This document shows, one piece after another, positions 43,709 through 50,603 of a stretch of 53,655 nucleotides of DNA. The DNA lies in NCBI RefSeq assembly GCF_026781265.1, contig NZ_JAKUVC010000006.1, forward strand, positions 1 through 53,655, written 5' to 3'. The translations under genes and the position numbers were made by a program. Under the pieces are notes generated by a model, which was not told where the DNA came from, did no database searches, and was given only the letters and a program-made list of their open reading frames with translations. Source of the stretch: Streptococcus sanguinis (lineage in GTDB: Bacteria > Bacillota > Bacilli > Lactobacillales > Streptococcaceae). Numbering within the stretch: position 1 is the first letter of the stretch; each line of letters starts with the position of its first letter.

Positions 43709-43758
43709 TTGAAAACTAAATCTCTTTTTGATACAATGATGTTGTTTTATAAAACAAC
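43709..43758 (+). promoter_or_regulatory. Promoter and palindromic operator of the S24 repressor operon
   Basis: TTGAAA (43709-43714), a 17-bp spacer and TACAAT (43732-43737). An 18-bp perfect palindrome GTTGTTTTATAAAACAAC follows at 43741-43758, between the promoter and the ribosome binding site GGAG. It is a natural binding site for the repressor encoded just downstream and would give autoregulation. The gap 43500-43708 holds only AT-rich sequence. Confidence 0.75.
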
Positions 43759-43774
43759 ACAGGAGTATTATATC

Positions 43775-44464
43775 ATGTTTTCGGGAAAAAGACTAAAACA
43801 AAAACGTATAGAAAAAGGAATGACGCAAGCTGAAATAGCAGATATCATCCGTATAAATCGCTCATCATACAACAGTTGGGAATCTGGACGAGCAAAACCT
43901 AACCAAAAAAATCTCTCAGCTCTTGCTTCTATCCTTGGGGTCTCAGATACTTATTTTGAGTCTGAATATGACATTATGAATCATTATCTTCAACTGAACC
44001 CTATGAATCAACAAAAGGCTGACACATATGTTGAAGACTTACTACAGTCACAGGAACAAAAGAAAACTATTCAGCTTTTTGCTGTCAAGGTATTGTCGGA
44101 TATTGCTCTCTCAGCTGGAGCAGGTGAAGCATTCTTTGATGAACAAGAAACTGAAACCGTCTATTCAGATGAGGAACAATATGGATATGATTTCGCTGCT
44201 TGGATACAGGGGGATTCAATGAAACCTGTCTACGAAGATGGAGAAATTGCGTTAATTCGAGCAACTGGCTTTGACTATGATGGGGCAGTTTATGCTCTTT
44301 CCTGGAATGAGTCTGTTTATATAAAACGACTCTATCGGGAAGAAAATGGTTTTAGGATGGTTTCCTTAAATAAAAAGTATCCAGATCGTTTTATCCCATC
44401 TGAGGACGAACCAAGAATTGTTGGCTTGGTTGTTGGGCATTTTATGCCTGTGATCGGAGGATAA
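43775..44464 (+). CDS. CI/LexA-like repressor: Xre HTH plus S24 autoprotease
   Basis: A 229-residue protein from ATG at 43775 with GGAG upstream; the frame start at 43709 lies in the promoter. The HTH is GKRLKQKRIEKGMTQAEIADIIRINRSSYNSWESG (about 3-38). The C-terminal S24 domain has the serine in WIQGDSMKPVYEDGE and lysine in SVYIKRLY. An Ala-Gly pair in LSAGAGEAFF (about 110) is a probable cleavage site. It would control lysogeny and the polymerase genes that follow, and release them after RecA-dependent self-cleavage. Confidence 0.93.
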   Translation: MFSGKRLKQKRIEKGMTQAEIADIIRINRSSYNSWESGRAKPNQKNLSALASILGVSDTYFESEYDIMNHYLQLNPMNQQKADTYVEDLLQSQEQKKTIQLFAVKVLSDIALSAGAGEAFFDEQETETVYSDEEQYGYDFAAWIQGDSMKPVYEDGEIALIRATGFDYDGAVYALSWNESVYIKRLYREENGFRMVSLNKKYPDRFIPSEDEPRIVGLVVGHFMPVIGG

Positions 44465-44466
44465 CT

Positions 44467-44601
44467 ATGGTCAAAAAACATACAGATATGATTTATCTAA
44501 GTGATAATCGAATTTATATTTCTTTGACTTTATTTGAATATGATATTACCAATTACCTAGATATTCTAATTGCAAAATTGGAAAGTATAAAATCGAGGTA
44601 A
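44467..44601 (+). CDS. 44-residue protein between repressor and Y-family polymerase
   Basis: ATG at 44467 follows GGAGGATAACT, an excellent site, and starts two bases after the repressor stop. The product (MVKKHTDMIYLSDNRIYISL, then an acidic helix with TNYLDILIAKLESIKSR) ends three bases before the polymerase ATG. It is small, soluble and of unknown function; the tight spacing on both sides shows it is a real member of the operon. Confidence 0.75.
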   Translation: MVKKHTDMIYLSDNRIYISLTLFEYDITNYLDILIAKLESIKSR

Positions 44602-44604
44602 ATT

Positions 44605-46020
44605 ATGGCTTATATTGACTATTCAAAAGAACCTCATTCTGACATAGCTTTTTTTGATATAAAATCATTCTATGCTTCCGTTGAGTGTATTGACAGAGGT
44701 TTAAACCCACTAACTACTTCACTCTGTGTTATGAGTCGAGCGGATAATTCTGAAGGACTTATTTTAGCTTCGTCACCTATGTTTAAAAAAGTATTTGGAA
44801 AATCCAATGTAGGACGTTCTTATGATTTACCATTCGATATTCAATCTAGGCAATTTAATTATCTGAATGCTAGGCGGAAAGGAATTAAAATCTCATACGA
44901 CTATATCTTTTATATTGAACATTGGGCAAAGAGAACCTTAATTGTTCCGCCTAGAATGGATTTATACATAAAGAAAAACATTAATATACAAAATATCCTT
45001 CAAAATTATGCCAGTCACAAAGATATACTACCTTATTCAATTGACGAAGGATTTATCGACTTGACATCCTCACTCAATTACTTTATTCCTGGAAATACAT
45101 TAACTCGGAGAGAAAAACTGGATAATATTTCCGCAAAAATTCAGCACGATATTTGGAGAGAAACAGGTCTCTATTCGACTGTTGGTATGAGCAATGCTAA
45201 TCCTCTACTTGCAAAACTAGCATTGGATAACGAAGCAAAAAAGACTCGAACTATGAGAGCAAATTGGTCTTATGAAGATGTTGAAACAAAAGTCTGGTCT
45301 ATTCCCAAAATGACTGATTTCTGGGGGATTGGTTCAAGAACAGAAAAAAGATTAATCAAATTAGGCATTACTTCAATCAAAGAATTGGCAAATTGTGATC
45401 CTGCCATTTTAAAAAAAGAATTCGGTGTTATCGGACTTCAACATTGGTTTCACGCAAATGGAGTTGATGAAAGTAATGTTCATATAGCATATAAGCCAAA
45501 ATCTAAGGGGCTTGGAAATTCACAAGTTCTACCAAAGGATTATATACAACAACGTGATATAGAGATTGTCTTAAGCGAGATGGCTGAACAAGTATCAATT
45601 AGGTTACGAAAAGCTCATAAAAAAGCTAGCACTGTTTCTATATTTGTGGGATATTCTCGTATCGAAAATAAAAAACCAATTAGCACTCAGAGAAAAATAG
45701 AGCCAACTAATAACACAAAAATACTAACAGAAACGGTCCTATCTCTCTTTCGTAGTAAATACTCAAGAGGGGCAGTTAGACAAATTGGGGTGAGATATGA
45801 TGATTTTGTAGATGAATCATTTAGCTTACTTTCACTATTCGATGATTATGAGAGTATTGAAAAAGAAGACAAACTTCAACAATCCATTGATAGTATTCGA
45901 AACGAATTTGGATTCCTAGCAATCCAAAAAGCTACTTCTCTTCTAGAAAGCTCTCGAAGCATTGCTCGTAGTAAATTAATTGGTGGCCACTCTGCTGGTG
46001 GATTGGAGGGATTAAAATGA
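44605..46020 (+). CDS. Y-family DNA polymerase (UmuC/DinB type)
   Basis: A 471-residue protein. The catalytic palm has AFFDIKSFYASVECIDRGLNP (about 15-35) and PYSIDEGFIDLT (about 144-155). The thumb/HhH region is WGIGSRTEKRLIKLGITSIKELA. The little finger follows to about 410. Such enzymes copy damaged DNA. Here it is downstream of an S24 repressor, matching SOS-like repressor-umuC operons known in streptococci that lack LexA. Expression is therefore probably damage-induced. Confidence 0.93.
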   Translation: MAYIDYSKEPHSDIAFFDIKSFYASVECIDRGLNPLTTSLCVMSRADNSEGLILASSPMFKKVFGKSNVGRSYDLPFDIQSRQFNYLNARRKGIKISYDYIFYIEHWAKRTLIVPPRMDLYIKKNINIQNILQNYASHKDILPYSIDEGFIDLTSSLNYFIPGNTLTRREKLDNISAKIQHDIWRETGLYSTVGMSNANPLLAKLALDNEAKKTRTMRANWSYEDVETKVWSIPKMTDFWGIGSRTEKRLIKLGITSIKELANCDPAILKKEFGVIGLQHWFHANGVDESNVHIAYKPKSKGLGNSQVLPKDYIQQRDIEIVLSEMAEQVSIRLRKAHKKASTVSIFVGYSRIENKKPISTQRKIEPTNNTKILTETVLSLFRSKYSRGAVRQIGVRYDDFVDESFSLLSLFDDYESIEKEDKLQQSIDSIRNEFGFLAIQKATSLLESSRSIARSKLIGGHSAGGLEGLK

Positions 46021-46385
46021 TTGACCGCTCTTATTTACCCTTTCCAGATGCCCGACAATATCATGATAGAAAAATGGCAAAATGGATGGGATTTTTCTTG
46101 TCTGAACATACTTCTGCCTTGAAAGAGGATGGCAACAAGACTTCTTTCAAGTTCGAATTGTCTTTTGAAGAAAAATTACTTTTACTGAACCAGCTTTATG
46201 TAAATCAACTAACTGGTTGTATCCGCAGCAAATACTTAGAACAAACTATATCTTATTTTGGTACTGTCTCAACAGTTAATAATGAAAGAATACTCTTAAA
46301 AAGCACGGAAGGGTATGTACCTCTAAAATTAGCTGATATACTTACTATAGAATTAGTTGAGGAATTTGAGAATGAAACAGCTTGA
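46017..46385 (+). CDS. YolD-like UmuC-associated protein
   Basis: A 122-residue protein whose ATG overlaps the polymerase stop by 4 bases. It starts MIDRSYLPFPDARQYHDRK, then MAKWMGFFLSEHTSALKED. This is the small protein regularly found after umuC in streptococcal mobile elements (YolD-like). It may regulate or stabilise the polymerase; the role is not established. Confidence 0.75.
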   Translation: MIDRSYLPFPDARQYHDRKMAKWMGFFLSEHTSALKEDGNKTSFKFELSFEEKLLLLNQLYVNQLTGCIRSKYLEQTISYFGTVSTVNNERILLKSTEGYVPLKLADILTIELVEEFENETA

Positions 46386-46665
46386 ATCTAATAGAAACGA
46401 ATTGCAGATGGATTACTTCAGTGAAAGCTACAGAAAATTTGAAACTGACTTCTATCGCTATTCTGCTTTAAATACTCCGCTTACTTTTCTTACTGATGAC
46501 ATCATGCTAACCATGGCAAAATCCATGAAGAATTTTTTTAAGTTAAATAAAGAGAATTCAATAGACAATCGAGATCATTACTTTGTATTTAATATAGAAA
46601 CAATAAATGATGGAAGGTTAATCAGGAAGTATAGTTATCAAAAAACAGTAACACATATAAAATAG
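46372..46665 (+). CDS. Last gene of the SOS-like operon, unknown
   Basis: A 97-residue protein from ATG at 46372 (GAGG upstream), overlapping the previous gene by 14 bases. It contains YFSESYRKFETDFYRYSALNTPLTFLTDDIMLTMAKSMKNFF. It is helical and soluble, with no family recognised. A strong terminator follows immediately. Confidence 0.65.
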   Translation: MKQLESNRNELQMDYFSESYRKFETDFYRYSALNTPLTFLTDDIMLTMAKSMKNFFKLNKENSIDNRDHYFVFNIETINDGRLIRKYSYQKTVTHIK

Positions 46666-46690
46666 CTCAGCACAATTATTGTGCTGAGCT
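46664..46690. terminator. Bidirectional intrinsic terminator
   Basis: A 13-bp perfect inverted repeat (AGCTCAGCACAAT and its complement around one base) overlaps the stop of the plus-strand operon and is followed by GTTTTATT. On the minus strand it follows the DUF262 gene stop by about 28 bases. It serves the convergent pair. Confidence 0.85.
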
Positions 46691-46717
46691 GTTTTATTAT
46701 CGAAATATAAATGTGAA

Positions 46718-48490
46718 CTATTTACTGAATACAAAATTTGCAATTCGTTCTGCAGCTTTCTCTGTGGCTTTATCAATATCATTTTTCGTCCAAGTATCAC
46801 TATCATAGTTTACAAGTGAATGAGCAATTGGAAACCTGCTGCCAATGTAGCCTCGGCCACTCGTTATATTATTCTCCTTTTTAGTTCTAAACCATGCATC
46901 CCCTATACCTCTATTAATAACCGATTCGAGAAGAATCTTATTCCCGAGTTTTTCAGCATATTCTTGAAATTCTTCTTGACTAGAACAACCAGCATCCGCC
47001 ATTATGTTTTCCCTGTTTAAACCACTTTTAGGCATAATATGTTCAATATCAATACCGCCCTCAAGATTATATTCTTTGCCCTGTTCAAGAGCATAAAGAT
47101 ACTCATTCACATAAAGAATCGAATTCGGAACCCCACTTTCGGATAGAGTCTGTCTGATGCTATTATAATCAAAATTATTTTCAATATGGTCTTTTATATT
47201 AGCAATTAAGTCCTGAGTAGAAATTGTTGTAACTTGACTATACTTCAAATTTATTTCTTCAAGAAATCCCTTAAACAGTCTATGGCTATACGAGAGTTCT
47301 GAAAGTTCAATGAGAAGTCCAAGTTTTAACAACTCTTCAAGATAGCTGATATCATCTCGATAAAATAAGTAGCTACTAACAAACGGCTTCAAATTGCCAT
47401 TGAGTCTGCTAATAACTTGACCTAGCATAGATTCAGAAAAAATATCAAAGTTTGTTAGTATTTTTTCTAGCTCACTAGTGAATAATGTATCTCGATTTAA
47501 AAGCTCCTTATTCTTAGCAAAGAAAGCACGAATCCCAGGATTTCTTCGATCAGAACCATTTTGTTCAGAAAGTTTCACAAAGATATAATGAGTAATAAGT
47601 GTATTTAAGTCTAGCCGTGATACATCCGTTCTAGCAACAATATTTTGCCAATTACTTTCAAAAATTTTTCTATCTTTTGCGTTCGCGGTGGTTTTAGACA
47701 CAATTACTTCAATTGGTGTCAAAGGAACTCCTGTACCATTCAAAGAGTTAAAGATGTTTATAGCCTGATCAGTATTATAACTAGTAATCGTAATTACCTG
47801 ACAATTGTTAATAAAATGATTTGCAAAATTTATGCAACTAAGTACACTAAGATTACTACACCAGTTATAAAAATAACGAAAATTTTTAAAAAAATTGGTA
47901 TACCTATTATCTTTCTGTCGACGATATATTTGGAAAGCTGAATTCTTGATACCATCGAAATCGTTCCCAAGAAGTACAACATTCATATCATTTGCATACT
48001 TCTCAGAAATCGAACCGTTCAAATATTTAATCTTACCCTTAGTAGGGAAATAAACTCCCTCAACAAAATCATCCTTTTCATCTTCAGATAAATTGAACAA
48101 CATAACTGAAATCTGTTCCTTAAGTCCGTTCAACCGCTTGATGATTCTTTTTCCATCGGCATCCGTTGATGGTTGGACAATTAGCTCATTCTCTATTTTC
48201 AAAAGCAATGCCTTTAATAAAAGCATAAACGTTGTAGTTCTTTGTTGACCATCAATCAAGGCAACCTCATGCTCCTCACCTGACTCTTGCGCGATTAGTA
48301 TCGCTCCAAAAAAATAATTATCTTGAACAGAATCATCAAAATTTTCCATATGTACATTAATATCTTCAATCAGCTGTTCACATTGTGCCACCTGCCAAGC
48401 ATATGGACGTTGATAGGTTGGAATATAAAATTCTGACTTTGTGAAATACTCCTTTATTGTTTGTAAATTGGGCTGAATGTCATTTCTCAT
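46718..48490 (-). CDS. GmrSD-like protein (DUF262 + DUF1524), predicted type IV restriction
   Basis: A 590-residue single-chain protein. The N-terminal DUF262 has YIPTYQRPYAWQVAQCEQLIEDI and ALIDGQQRTTTFMLLLKALL (DGQQR near 79). The C-terminal DUF1524 has the HNH-type GIDIEHIMPKSGLNREN (about 478) and NKILLESVINRGIGDAWF. In GmrSD the first domain binds or hydrolyses nucleotides and the second cuts modified DNA. It has its own promoter and faces the accessory region, so it is phage-carried defence against competitors. The specificity is unknown. Confidence 0.88.
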   Translation of the reverse strand: MRNDIQPNLQTIKEYFTKSEFYIPTYQRPYAWQVAQCEQLIEDINVHMENFDDSVQDNYFFGAILIAQESGEEHEVALIDGQQRTTTFMLLLKALLLKIENELIVQPSTDADGKRIIKRLNGLKEQISVMLFNLSEDEKDDFVEGVYFPTKGKIKYLNGSISEKYANDMNVVLLGNDFDGIKNSAFQIYRRQKDNRYTNFFKNFRYFYNWCSNLSVLSCINFANHFINNCQVITITSYNTDQAINIFNSLNGTGVPLTPIEVIVSKTTANAKDRKIFESNWQNIVARTDVSRLDLNTLITHYIFVKLSEQNGSDRRNPGIRAFFAKNKELLNRDTLFTSELEKILTNFDIFSESMLGQVISRLNGNLKPFVSSYLFYRDDISYLEELLKLGLLIELSELSYSHRLFKGFLEEINLKYSQVTTISTQDLIANIKDHIENNFDYNSIRQTLSESGVPNSILYVNEYLYALEQGKEYNLEGGIDIEHIMPKSGLNRENIMADAGCSSQEEFQEYAEKLGNKILLESVINRGIGDAWFRTKKENNITSGRGYIGSRFPIAHSLVNYDSDTWTKNDIDKATEKAAERIANFVFSK

Positions 48491-48523
48491 ACCACTATCT
48501 CCTAAAACTTCTTAGTTTAAGCT

Positions 48524-48551
48524 ATTATACCACGAAACTGTTACCAATCAA
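48524..48551 (-). promoter_or_regulatory. Promoter of the GmrSD-like gene
   Basis: On the minus strand TTGATT (48551-48546), a 16-bp spacer and an extended -10 TGGTATAAT (TATAAT at 48529-48524), about 34 bp before the ATG. The ribosome binding site is TTTTAGGAG. Confidence 0.65.
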
Positions 48552-48664
48552 ACTGAAATTGAGTTCTATTTAAAAAATCCAAACTCTACAATTAGCTAAA
48601 GTAATACCATTTTTAGTGATCAATTAGACTTTAATTGATAGTTTTTATAACACACATAAAATAT

Positions 48665-48694
48665 AAAAAAGGTAGAGCCAATATCGACTCTACC
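48665..48694 (-). terminator. Intrinsic terminator after the third recombinase operon
   Basis: GGTAGAG (48671-48677) pairs with CTCTACC (48688-48694), with six T after the stem on the minus strand, just beyond the stop of the 136-residue gene. The neighbouring 48552-48664 bases hold nothing else. Confidence 0.8.
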
Positions 48695-48710
48695 ATAAAC
48701 CTAGTAAGAA

Positions 48711-49121
48711 TCAACTTTCTTTGCGATAAGGTTTAAGAACCTCATAGCCTTTTAACTCAAAGACAAAGGCCCTATCCTCAGCAATGTATATACCTGGTAC
48801 TTTATAGCGTTTCCCACTCTCCCAGTCTGGCATAATTGTCAAGATGGCTTCTTTCAGATTCTTATTCATCATCTGAACCACACCTTTTCTAATCTTTTTT
48901 GACTTGCAGAACTCATAAGACCCCTTGGTATTAGCATGGCATACCTGAATCCCCATGACTTTTGTGTCTTTGTTAAATGCCACAATGACATGACTAGGAT
49001 AGTTCAGCTCAGCAGCTATAGCCTTGCTGAATGTTACGAAATTCTTATTGACAGTCATGCTGTAATCACTAGCAGTTTTCTCTATAGTAATAACCTGTAA
49101 ATCGTAGTCTGAAAATCTCAT
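48711..49121 (-). CDS. Recombinase-associated protein, unknown
   Basis: A 136-residue protein whose ATG overlaps the recombinase stop by 4 bases. It has VTFSKAIAAELNYPSHVIVAFNKDTKVMGIQVC and a C-terminal KRYKVPGIYIAEDRAFVFELKGYEV. It is beta-rich and soluble. The strict coupling suggests a partner of the recombinase, for example a directionality factor or DNA-binding accessory; no motif proves this. Confidence 0.6.
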   Translation of the reverse strand: MRFSDYDLQVITIEKTASDYSMTVNKNFVTFSKAIAAELNYPSHVIVAFNKDTKVMGIQVCHANTKGSYEFCKSKKIRKGVVQMMNKNLKEAILTIMPDWESGKRYKVPGIYIAEDRAFVFELKGYEVLKPYRKES

Positions 49122-50245
49122 GGTTTTTCTCCTTTAAATACAGTTTGAATCTCCTTCTTCTTCCAAGAAGAATCGAGTACAATAAAATCCTTCAGTATTC
49201 CTGACTTCACCCTTTTTACATAGAGTTTTGGCACAAGAGCTACTTTGGCAGATTTCGTTCTTCTTCTCGGTTGAGAGAGCAGCTCTTGAACCAAACTCCA
49301 GTCAGAGTCAGATATAATTGAAGGAATTCCATTTCTCAGTCGGTATTTCGGACGCTCACCATTATTCTTCCGCGTCTTATGACTAAAGCAGTCTACCGTA
49401 TAGGTCTTCTGCATGATAATCTCACCCTTATACTTCTCATTCCTAAGTATGTTATTAACAGCAAGGGTAGACCAATTTTCAAGTCCAGTGACCGTTGGAA
49501 TATGATGTTCCATTAGCGCATCAGCAATCTCACGCACAGTTCTGCCATTCATATATGAATCGTAGATATACCTTACTACCTTGGCTTCCGAATCATCAAT
49601 TATTATTTGACCATACTTGTCCTTAGTATAGCCAAGTAGATTATGCGTTGGGATGATTGGGATACCGCGTTTGAAACGCTCGATAATAGACCAAGTAATC
49701 GAAGCACTCTTCTGCTCACTCTCGCCTTGAGCTACTATAGACATAACTCCTAACACCAGCTCACCTTTGGTATCCAGCGTGTTTAGATTAATGTCTTCGA
49801 TTAAAATACCTACTGGATGAGGTAAAGCTTTCAGCTCTCGGTAGATGCTTATGAAGTCCAGCTGGTTTCGAGCAAAACGACTGATACTCTTGACCAGTAT
49901 CAAATCAATTTTCCCTTTCCTGCAATCTTCTAGCATTTGTTGGAACTGCTCACGCTTCCTAATGGTAGTACCAGATGCTCCCTGATCAGCATAAATACCA
50001 GCCAGCTCCCAATTCGGTGTATTCTGAATCCGTTCCAGGTAGGATTGTTTTTGAAGTTCAAAACTGCCTGACTGGGATTCATCAAAGGTACTGACCCTGC
50101 AATAAGCTGCCACACGAGTCTTCTGCTGTCCTAAGCTAGCATTCTGCACAACTGCTGGAATGACCTCTACGGTTCTCTCATACTCAAAGGCATTACGAAT
50201 ACGCTCTTGCTTCTTCGTTAATTTCTTAGAACTCCTTCTAACCAT
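49118..50245 (-). CDS. Third large serine recombinase, lacking the C-terminal zinc ribbon
   Basis: A 375-residue protein from ATG at 50245 (AAAGGAGG upstream). The frame to 50344 would run through a terminator hairpin. The catalytic serine is in YCRVST (about 48-53) with ISRFARNQ. The recombinase domain has TGLENWSTLAVNNILRNEKYKGE. It ends KKKEIQTVFKGEKP with no Cys ribbon or long coiled coil, unlike the two at 6.7-9.1 kb. It is coupled to the 136-residue gene. It may be a separate mobile unit or act jointly with the other recombinases. Confidence 0.9.
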   Translation of the reverse strand: MVRRSSKKLTKKQERIRNAFEYERTVEVIPAVVQNASLGQQKTRVAAYCRVSTFDESQSGSFELQKQSYLERIQNTPNWELAGIYADQGASGTTIRKREQFQQMLEDCRKGKIDLILVKSISRFARNQLDFISIYRELKALPHPVGILIEDINLNTLDTKGELVLGVMSIVAQGESEQKSASITWSIIERFKRGIPIIPTHNLLGYTKDKYGQIIIDDSEAKVVRYIYDSYMNGRTVREIADALMEHHIPTVTGLENWSTLAVNNILRNEKYKGEIIMQKTYTVDCFSHKTRKNNGERPKYRLRNGIPSIISDSDWSLVQELLSQPRRRTKSAKVALVPKLYVKRVKSGILKDFIVLDSSWKKKEIQTVFKGEKP

Positions 50246-50322
50246 TTTTCCTCCTTTCCAGAAATCTGCATCTTTATTATAAGAAAAGAGAAAGCTAATC
50301 AGAAGAGTATTAACAAAAATGT

Positions 50323-50353
50323 AAAAAAATAGCTCAAAATCCATTGAGCTATT
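50323..50353 (-). terminator. Intrinsic terminator after the small 50367-50546 gene
   Basis: AATAGCTCAA (from about 50328) pairs with TTGAGCTATT (to about 50353), and seven T follow on the minus strand. It lies about 14 bases after the small gene's stop and upstream of the recombinase start, which supports the shorter recombinase start. Confidence 0.8.
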
Positions 50354-50366
50354 TAGGTTCCACTAC

Positions 50367-50546
50367 CTAAAATTTATTCAACTTCCTCTCAATAATTTCT
50401 ATTGCTATTTTTAACAACTTATTAATCTCGTTAAATGAGTAAAATAAGTATCTATTTTGAGATAGATAGTTTTGATACTTTGTAAGCTGACTTAAATAAT
50501 TTTTAGTTAAATGAATTATTTCTTTGTTTACTCTGTTTGAGTTCAT
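50367..50546 (-). CDS. 59-residue helical protein with a hairpin over its start
   Basis: The likely start is ATG at 50546, product MNSNRVNKEIIHLTKNYLSQ, then Lys/Asn/Ile-rich helices to IIERKLNKF. AAAGGA lies nine bases upstream, inside a 10-bp perfect inverted repeat. It is bounded by the restriction-gene stop upstream and a terminator downstream. The function is unknown; a small regulator is possible. Confidence 0.5.
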   Translation of the reverse strand: MNSNRVNKEIIHLTKNYLSQLTKYQNYLSQNRYLFYSFNEINKLLKIAIEIIERKLNKF

Positions 50547-50574
50547 AGATACCATCCTTTCAGTGATGGTATCT
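50547..50574. promoter_or_regulatory. 10-bp perfect inverted repeat abutting a start codon
   Basis: AGATACCATC and GATGGTATCT flank an 8-base loop, ending exactly one base before the ATG of the 59-residue gene. The loop and inner arm contain the AAAGGA ribosome binding site on the minus strand. It is either an operator or a translation-blocking hairpin. Confidence 0.55.
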
Positions 50575-50603
50575 TAACTCTAATAGAAAATTATAGCAAG
50601 TAA

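Noticed and set aside
50246..50344. Longer start of the third recombinase at 50344
   Set aside because: The added codons encode a hydrophobic stretch running through a terminator hairpin, and a strong site precedes 50245.
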